A stretch of DNA of 64,000 nucleotides from Streptomyces sp. MMG1533. Lineage in GTDB: Bacteria; Actinomycetota; Actinomycetes; Streptomycetales; Streptomycetaceae. Shown piece by piece: positions 60,501 through 64,000 of the stretch. Made by a program: the position numbers and the translations under genes. Location of the stretch: positions 62,001 through 126,000 of the forward strand of contig NZ_LGDG01000052.1 in the NCBI RefSeq assembly GCF_001279775.1. The letters are read 5' to 3'. The notes beneath the pieces are model-generated. The model did not search any database. It saw only the letters and a list, made by a program, of their open reading frames with translations, and had not been told where the DNA came from. The number at the start of each line of letters is the position of its first letter. Position 1 is the first letter of the stretch.

Positions 60501-60561
60501 CCTGGGCGTCCGCAGATGTACGGCCTGTTACCAAGCCGTTGAGACGGAAGGGCGGCATCCC

Positions 60562-61902
60562 ATGCAGATGCCAACGACGACATCCCGACTCGCCGACGGG
60601 GCGAGCGACCAGAGGAACCCCGGTCTGCGCCGGGCGCTCGTCACCAGTTCGGTGGGCAGTGCCCTCGAGTACTACGACTTCGCGATCTATGGCACCGCCT
60701 CGGCCCTGGTGTTCCGGCACCTCTTCTTCCCCGGGCTCGGCCCGGCGGTCGGACTCGTCGCCATCTTCGCCACCTACGCGGTCGGCTTCTTCGCCCGCCC
60801 GCTGGGCGGACTGTTCTTCGGCTCGCTCGGAGACCGGCACGGCCGTAAGACCGTGCTGGTGGTGACCGTCGCGCTGATGGGCGGCTCGTCCTTCGCCATC
60901 GGGCTGCTGCCCACCTACCACACGGTCGGTGTGTGGAGCCCCGTCCTGTTGATGCTCCTGCGCCTGCTCCAGGGCTTCGGAGCCGGAGCGGAACAGGCCG
61001 GGGCCTCGACGCTGATGGCCGAGTACGCCCCACCGGCCCGACGCGGCTACTACGCGGCACTGCCCTTCGTCGGCATCCAGGTCGGCATGCTGCTCGCCAC
61101 CGCCCTGTTCATACCGCTGGCCCGGCTCGACGAGGACGTGCTGTTCGGCTGGGTGTGGCGGGTGCCGTTCCTGCTCAGTGCCGTACTGATCCTGGTCGCG
61201 GTGTACATCCGGCTGAAGCTGGAGGAGAGCCCGGCCTTCGAGCGGCTGGCGGAGAGCGGCGAGGTCAGCAAGCGACCGCTGCGCGACCTCATGGTCAACA
61301 GCCGCCGCAATCTGTTCATCACCTTCGGCCTGCGGATGGCCGAGAACGGCACCTCGTACCTGTACTCCACCTTCAGCATCAGCTACGTGACCACCGTCGT
61401 CGGCGTCTCCGGCTCGGTCGGCCCGCTGGCCGTGGCCTGCGCCTCGCTCGCCGGTATCGTCACCATCCCGCTGTTCGGCATGCTCTCCGACCGGATCGGC
61501 CGGGTCCCGCTCTACCGGATGGCCGCACTGTTCCAGGCGGTCTTCGCCGTCCCCGCCTTCGCGCTGATGAGCTCCGGGAACACCGTGCTGATCTGCGTGG
61601 TCATCACCCTCGGCATCGGAGTCGGCGTCAACGGCATGCTGGGCTCCCAGTGCGCCCTGCTCGCCGAACTGTTCGGGGCGCGGCACCGCTACACCGGCGT
61701 CGCGATCGGCCGGGAGTTCAGCGCGATCATCGCCGGAGGCATCGCCCCGCTGCTCGGCGCGACGCTGCTGCTGGCCTTCAGCGACGCGTGGTGGCCGCTG
61801 GCGGCCTACGTGGTCGTCCTCTCGCTGATCACCTTCGTCACCACCTTCGTCACCCCGGAGACCCGAGGCCGGGATCTCACCGATCTCGCCGACGCCCGCT
61901 GA
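60562..61902 (+). CDS. MHS-family metabolite:proton symporter (MFS)
   Basis: The 446-residue protein has 12 hydrophobic helices. SVGSALEYYDFAIYGTASAL in the first helix and GGLFFGSLGDRHGRKTVLVV (motif A) are signatures of the metabolite:H+ symporter group (shikimate, alpha-ketoglutarate and proline/betaine carriers). YYAALPFVGIQVGMLLATAL is also typical. Clustered with ketogluconate and gluconate enzymes, it probably imports a sugar acid. ATG 60562 follows GGAAGGG at longer spacing; ATG 60568 is possible. It is divergent from the dehydrogenase operon. Confidence 0.88.
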   Translation: MQMPTTTSRLADGASDQRNPGLRRALVTSSVGSALEYYDFAIYGTASALVFRHLFFPGLGPAVGLVAIFATYAVGFFARPLGGLFFGSLGDRHGRKTVLVVTVALMGGSSFAIGLLPTYHTVGVWSPVLLMLLRLLQGFGAGAEQAGASTLMAEYAPPARRGYYAALPFVGIQVGMLLATALFIPLARLDEDVLFGWVWRVPFLLSAVLILVAVYIRLKLEESPAFERLAESGEVSKRPLRDLMVNSRRNLFITFGLRMAENGTSYLYSTFSISYVTTVVGVSGSVGPLAVACASLAGIVTIPLFGMLSDRIGRVPLYRMAALFQAVFAVPAFALMSSGNTVLICVVITLGIGVGVNGMLGSQCALLAELFGARHRYTGVAIGREFSAIIAGGIAPLLGATLLLAFSDAWWPLAAYVVVLSLITFVTTFVTPETRGRDLTDLADAR

Positions 61903-61910
61903 GTGATCCG

Positions 61911-61926
61911 GCCGCCCTTCGGCGGC
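61911..61926 (+). terminator. First of two hairpins after the MHS transporter
   Basis: GCCGCC-CTTC-GGCGGC is a 6-bp stem with a stable cTTCg-type loop, 8 nt after the stop codon. A bigger hairpin follows at 61956. Confidence 0.6.
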
Positions 61927-61955
61927 CCGGCCCCCGGACGACGGGCCCTGAGACA

Positions 61956-62000
61956 GCCGGCCCCGCGCCCTGCCCCCCTGCCCGCGGGCGCGGGGCCGGC
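61956..62000 (+). terminator. Second, stronger hairpin between transporter and gluconokinase
   Basis: A perfect 15-bp stem (61956-61970 with 61986-62000) closes a 15-nt loop. With the preceding hairpin it could terminate or attenuate transcription before the gluconokinase gene at 62074, which would then need its own promoter in the remaining 70 bp. Confidence 0.7.
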
Positions 62001-62073
62001 ACCCATGTGACCCCACGGAACAGCACACCGGGTCGACACGGCCACGGATACGAAAACGGAGGCGGAGACAGTG

Positions 62074-63624
62074 ATGAAGGACGAGACCCAGGTGGTGCTC
62101 GGGATCGACCTGGGCACCACCGCGACCAAAGTGGTCGCGGTGGACGGTGCCTACCGGGTGGTCTCGACCGTCGAGCGTCCCGCGCCGCTGCGCACCGGGC
62201 GGCACGGGGAAGCCGTCCACGACCCGGAGACGGTGCTGGCGGGAGCGATGGAAGCGGTCCGGGAGAGCGCCGGGATCTGTGCCGGGCGCGGTCTTGCGGT
62301 CGTTGCCCTGTCCTTCAGCGCGGCCCTGCACACCCTGCTCGCGCTGGACTCCTGCGGCGATCCGTTGACCCCGGCGCTGAGCTGGGCGGACACCAGGGCC
62401 GCCGACATCGCCAGACGCCTGCGGGCGGCCGGGAGCAGCCGCGGTACCGGCCCCGCCCCGGCCGGAGGCGGCGGCACGGCAAGGACGGAGAACATCGATG
62501 CCGACGCCCTGCACCGGGCGACCGGAACCCCCGTGCACTCCATGGCCCCGCTCACCAAACTCGCCTGGTTCACGGCACACGAGCCGGAACTCGTCCGGCG
62601 TACGGCCACCTGGTGCGGCCTGAAGGACTACGTCCTCGCGCGGTTCACCGGCAGGCTGGTCACCGACCTGTCCTGCGCCTCCGCCACCGGCCTGCTGGAC
62701 ATGCGCACCACCCGATGGCACGACCCCGCCCTGGACATCGCCGGGGTGGGTGCCGACCGGCTGCCCGAACTGGTGCCGCCGACCACCGTGTTCACGCTGC
62801 TCCCCGAAGTCGCCGCCGCCCTGGGGCTGCCCGCCGGGCTGCCCGTGGTGGCGGGCGCCGGGGACGGTCCGCTGGCCAATCTCGCCGTCGGGGCCACCGC
62901 GCCGGCCACCGCCGCCCTGTCCCTCGGCACCAGCGGCGCCCTGCGCGTCGTACGCGACCGGCCCGGCGTGGACGAACGCTGCCGGGTGTTCTGCTACTAC
63001 CTCGCGGACGGACTGTGGGTGCTCGGCGGGGCGGTCAGCAACGCCGGGGTCGTCGCCCAGTGGGCCGCCGAGTCCTTCGGCGGCGTCGACGTCGGTGACC
63101 TGCTGAAGGAGGCAGGCGAGGTCGAGCCCGGCGCCGAGGGGCTGATCGCCCTGCCGCACCTGCTCGGGGAACGCGCACCCTGGTGGGACCCGGACGCGCG
63201 CGGCGCCCTGATCGGGCTGCGCCGCGGACACGGCAGGGCCCACATGACCCGGGCCATGATCGAGGGTGTCGGGCAGCAACTCGCCCTGGTGCGCGACTCC
63301 TTGCTCGCCGCCGACGCCCCGATCACCTCGGTGCGGGCCACCGGGGGCGCCCTGCGCTCCCCCCTGTGGGCGGAGATCGTCGCCGCCGCGCTCGACATGC
63401 CACTGGAGATCACCGACGACACCGCGGGCTCCGGCTTCGGCGCCGCGCTGCTCGCCCGGCACGCGCTCGGCGCCCTGCCCTCGCTGACCTCCCCGGTGCC
63501 CGGCGCCCGCGCACACCGCACCGTGACCCCCGATCCGGTGGCGGCGCGGCGGCTGGCGGAGACCCGCGGACTCAGCGAACAGCTGTACCAGCTCCTGCGC
63601 GGGATGCAGGGGCCGCACCGGTGA
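62074..63624 (+). CDS. gntK: FGGY-family gluconokinase-like carbohydrate kinase
   Basis: The 516-residue protein starts with the phosphate loop VLGIDLGTTATKVVAVD, has a central substrate segment (NIDADALHRATGTPVHSMAP, LTKLAWF, WCGLKDYVLARFTG), AGAGDGPLANLAVGA, LGTSGALRVV and the C-terminal RATGGALRSPLWAEIVAAAL. The spacing and TGTPVHSMAPLTKL resemble GntK-type gluconokinases of Gram-positive bacteria. It would make 6-phosphogluconate, the common exit of the neighbouring keto-gluconate steps. GTG 62071 and ATG 62074 are both possible; ATG has better spacing from GGAG. A gene on the other strand overlaps its end by 53 bp. Confidence 0.87.
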   Translation: MKDETQVVLGIDLGTTATKVVAVDGAYRVVSTVERPAPLRTGRHGEAVHDPETVLAGAMEAVRESAGICAGRGLAVVALSFSAALHTLLALDSCGDPLTPALSWADTRAADIARRLRAAGSSRGTGPAPAGGGGTARTENIDADALHRATGTPVHSMAPLTKLAWFTAHEPELVRRTATWCGLKDYVLARFTGRLVTDLSCASATGLLDMRTTRWHDPALDIAGVGADRLPELVPPTTVFTLLPEVAAALGLPAGLPVVAGAGDGPLANLAVGATAPATAALSLGTSGALRVVRDRPGVDERCRVFCYYLADGLWVLGGAVSNAGVVAQWAAESFGGVDVGDLLKEAGEVEPGAEGLIALPHLLGERAPWWDPDARGALIGLRRGHGRAHMTRAMIEGVGQQLALVRDSLLAADAPITSVRATGGALRSPLWAEIVAAALDMPLEITDDTAGSGFGAALLARHALGALPSLTSPVPGARAHRTVTPDPVAARRLAETRGLSEQLYQLLRGMQGPHR

Positions 63625-64000
63625 CCACCGCCCCGGCGTCCCGCCGCAGTCGTGCCGCCTCCGCGACCGTGGCCAGGGGAAGCAGGGCGAGCAGCGCGAA
63701 CGCCACCCGGTAGGGGGCGGCGGGGCCGGCCAGGCCGAGGAGGGGCGCGACCGGGCCCGCCGCGTGCAGCGCCAGGGCGCCGAAGGCGACCCCGAGGCCG
63801 GCGGCGAGCTGCTGCACCGTGCTGGAGAGCGCGTTGGCGCCGCTGGTGCGGTCCGGCTCGATGTCGGCGAAGCCGATCGTCGCGTACGCACTGAGCGAGA
63901 CGGACCGGCACACGCCGCTCACGAACAGCACGGACACCACGACGGCCATCGGCGTGTGCGGGCCGAGCAGCCCGCACAGCACGAAGGTCGCCGCCGTCGC
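63572..64000 (-). CDS. MFS exporter, C-terminal part, cut by window edge
   Basis: The minus-strand frame enters at base 64000 and runs to the stop at 63572. It has hydrophobic helices and SAYATIGFADIEPDRTSGAN, ALSSTVQQLAAGLGVAFGAL, the region of the last third of DHA2/EmrB-type MFS proteins (the GANALSSTVQQLAAGLGVA helix is typical). The stop overlaps the gluconokinase gene, so the two are convergent. Substrate and full length cannot be known. Confidence 0.75.
   Translation of the reverse strand, partial: ATAATFVLCGLLGPHTPMAVVVSVLFVSGVCRSVSLSAYATIGFADIEPDRTSGANALSSTVQQLAAGLGVAFGALALHAAGPVAPLLGLAGPAAPYRVAFALLALLPLATVAEAARLRRDAGAVVTGAAPASRAGAGTAVR

Noticed and set aside
60082..63891. A minus-strand open frame of more than 1200 codons opposite the transporter and gluconokinase genes
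   Set aside because: It is antisense to two well-supported genes, has Gly/Arg/Gln-rich low-complexity composition and no motifs. It is a by-product of high GC at third positions.

Overview
This 64 kb window is very GC-rich and gene-dense, with mixed ATG/GTG starts, many purine-rich ribosome sites and several leaderless starts. Its families (streptogrisin C, snapalysin, WhiJ-type XRE/DUF397, DUF6223, PF04672 methyltransferase, SpoIIE-type phosphatase, PASTA-less Ser/Thr kinases) point to a Streptomyces chromosome. The load of secreted hydrolases and decayed gene stubs suggests an arm-proximal or accessory region; that placement is inference. I saw no rRNA, tRNA, CRISPR array or intact insertion sequence.

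Layout. 1-7.8 kb: tail of a sugar-binding lipoprotein, then a GntR-controlled operon for four-carbon acid sugars (DUF1537 kinase, class II aldolase, beta-hydroxyacid dehydrogenase, GntP permease), and an IclR regulator. 7.9-10.3 kb: a SpoIIE-like phosphatase followed by gene debris. 10.3-14.1 kb: a rifamycin-resistance locus, a glycosyltransferase (rgt-like) and an RNA polymerase-protecting helicase (helR-like), preceded by a rifamycin-associated element. 14.6-24.1 kb: secreted enzymes (PhoD phosphatase, streptogrisin C-type protease, GH64 beta-1,3-glucanase), an MFS exporter, and a LysR/M20 peptidase pair. 24.2-31 kb: OsmC, phosphoglucomutase, PLP decarboxylase, DEAD-box helicase with a hairpin leader, and a coiled-coil/basic/winged-helix DNA-binding protein.

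31-36.5 kb: a NarL-type two-component system facing a DUF6223 membrane protein, a PLP dehydratase facing a TetR regulator, and a DM13 protein. 36.6-46.3 kb: CocE-type hydrolase, PF04672 methyltransferase, a WhiJ-type triad (XRE, DUF397, anti-sigma-like ATPase), a nucleotidyltransferase, a coiled-coil protein, a GCS2 ligase and an EF-hand protein. 46.7-56.1 kb: two acetyltransferases, a GH16-like enzyme, two transmembrane Ser/Thr kinases flanking a snapalysin and a bile-acid-symporter-family transporter. 56.4-64 kb: a divergent idonate/ketogluconate/gluconate catabolic cluster (2-hydroxyacid dehydrogenase, IdnD-like, IdnO-like, 6PGDH-like, MHS transporter, gluconokinase) and the end of an MFS exporter.

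Two systems stand out. The rifamycin locus combines drug modification with target protection behind one element. The tetronate operon carries, as separate genes, the same three enzyme families that are fused in one large plant protein. A third theme is decay: at least eight recognisable gene stubs (GH76, TetR, HAD-like, NmrA, carbohydrate-binding module, amidase, PurU and a 25-codon N-terminal stub) lie between intact genes, several with frameshifts, in-frame deletions or short tandem repeats at their edges.
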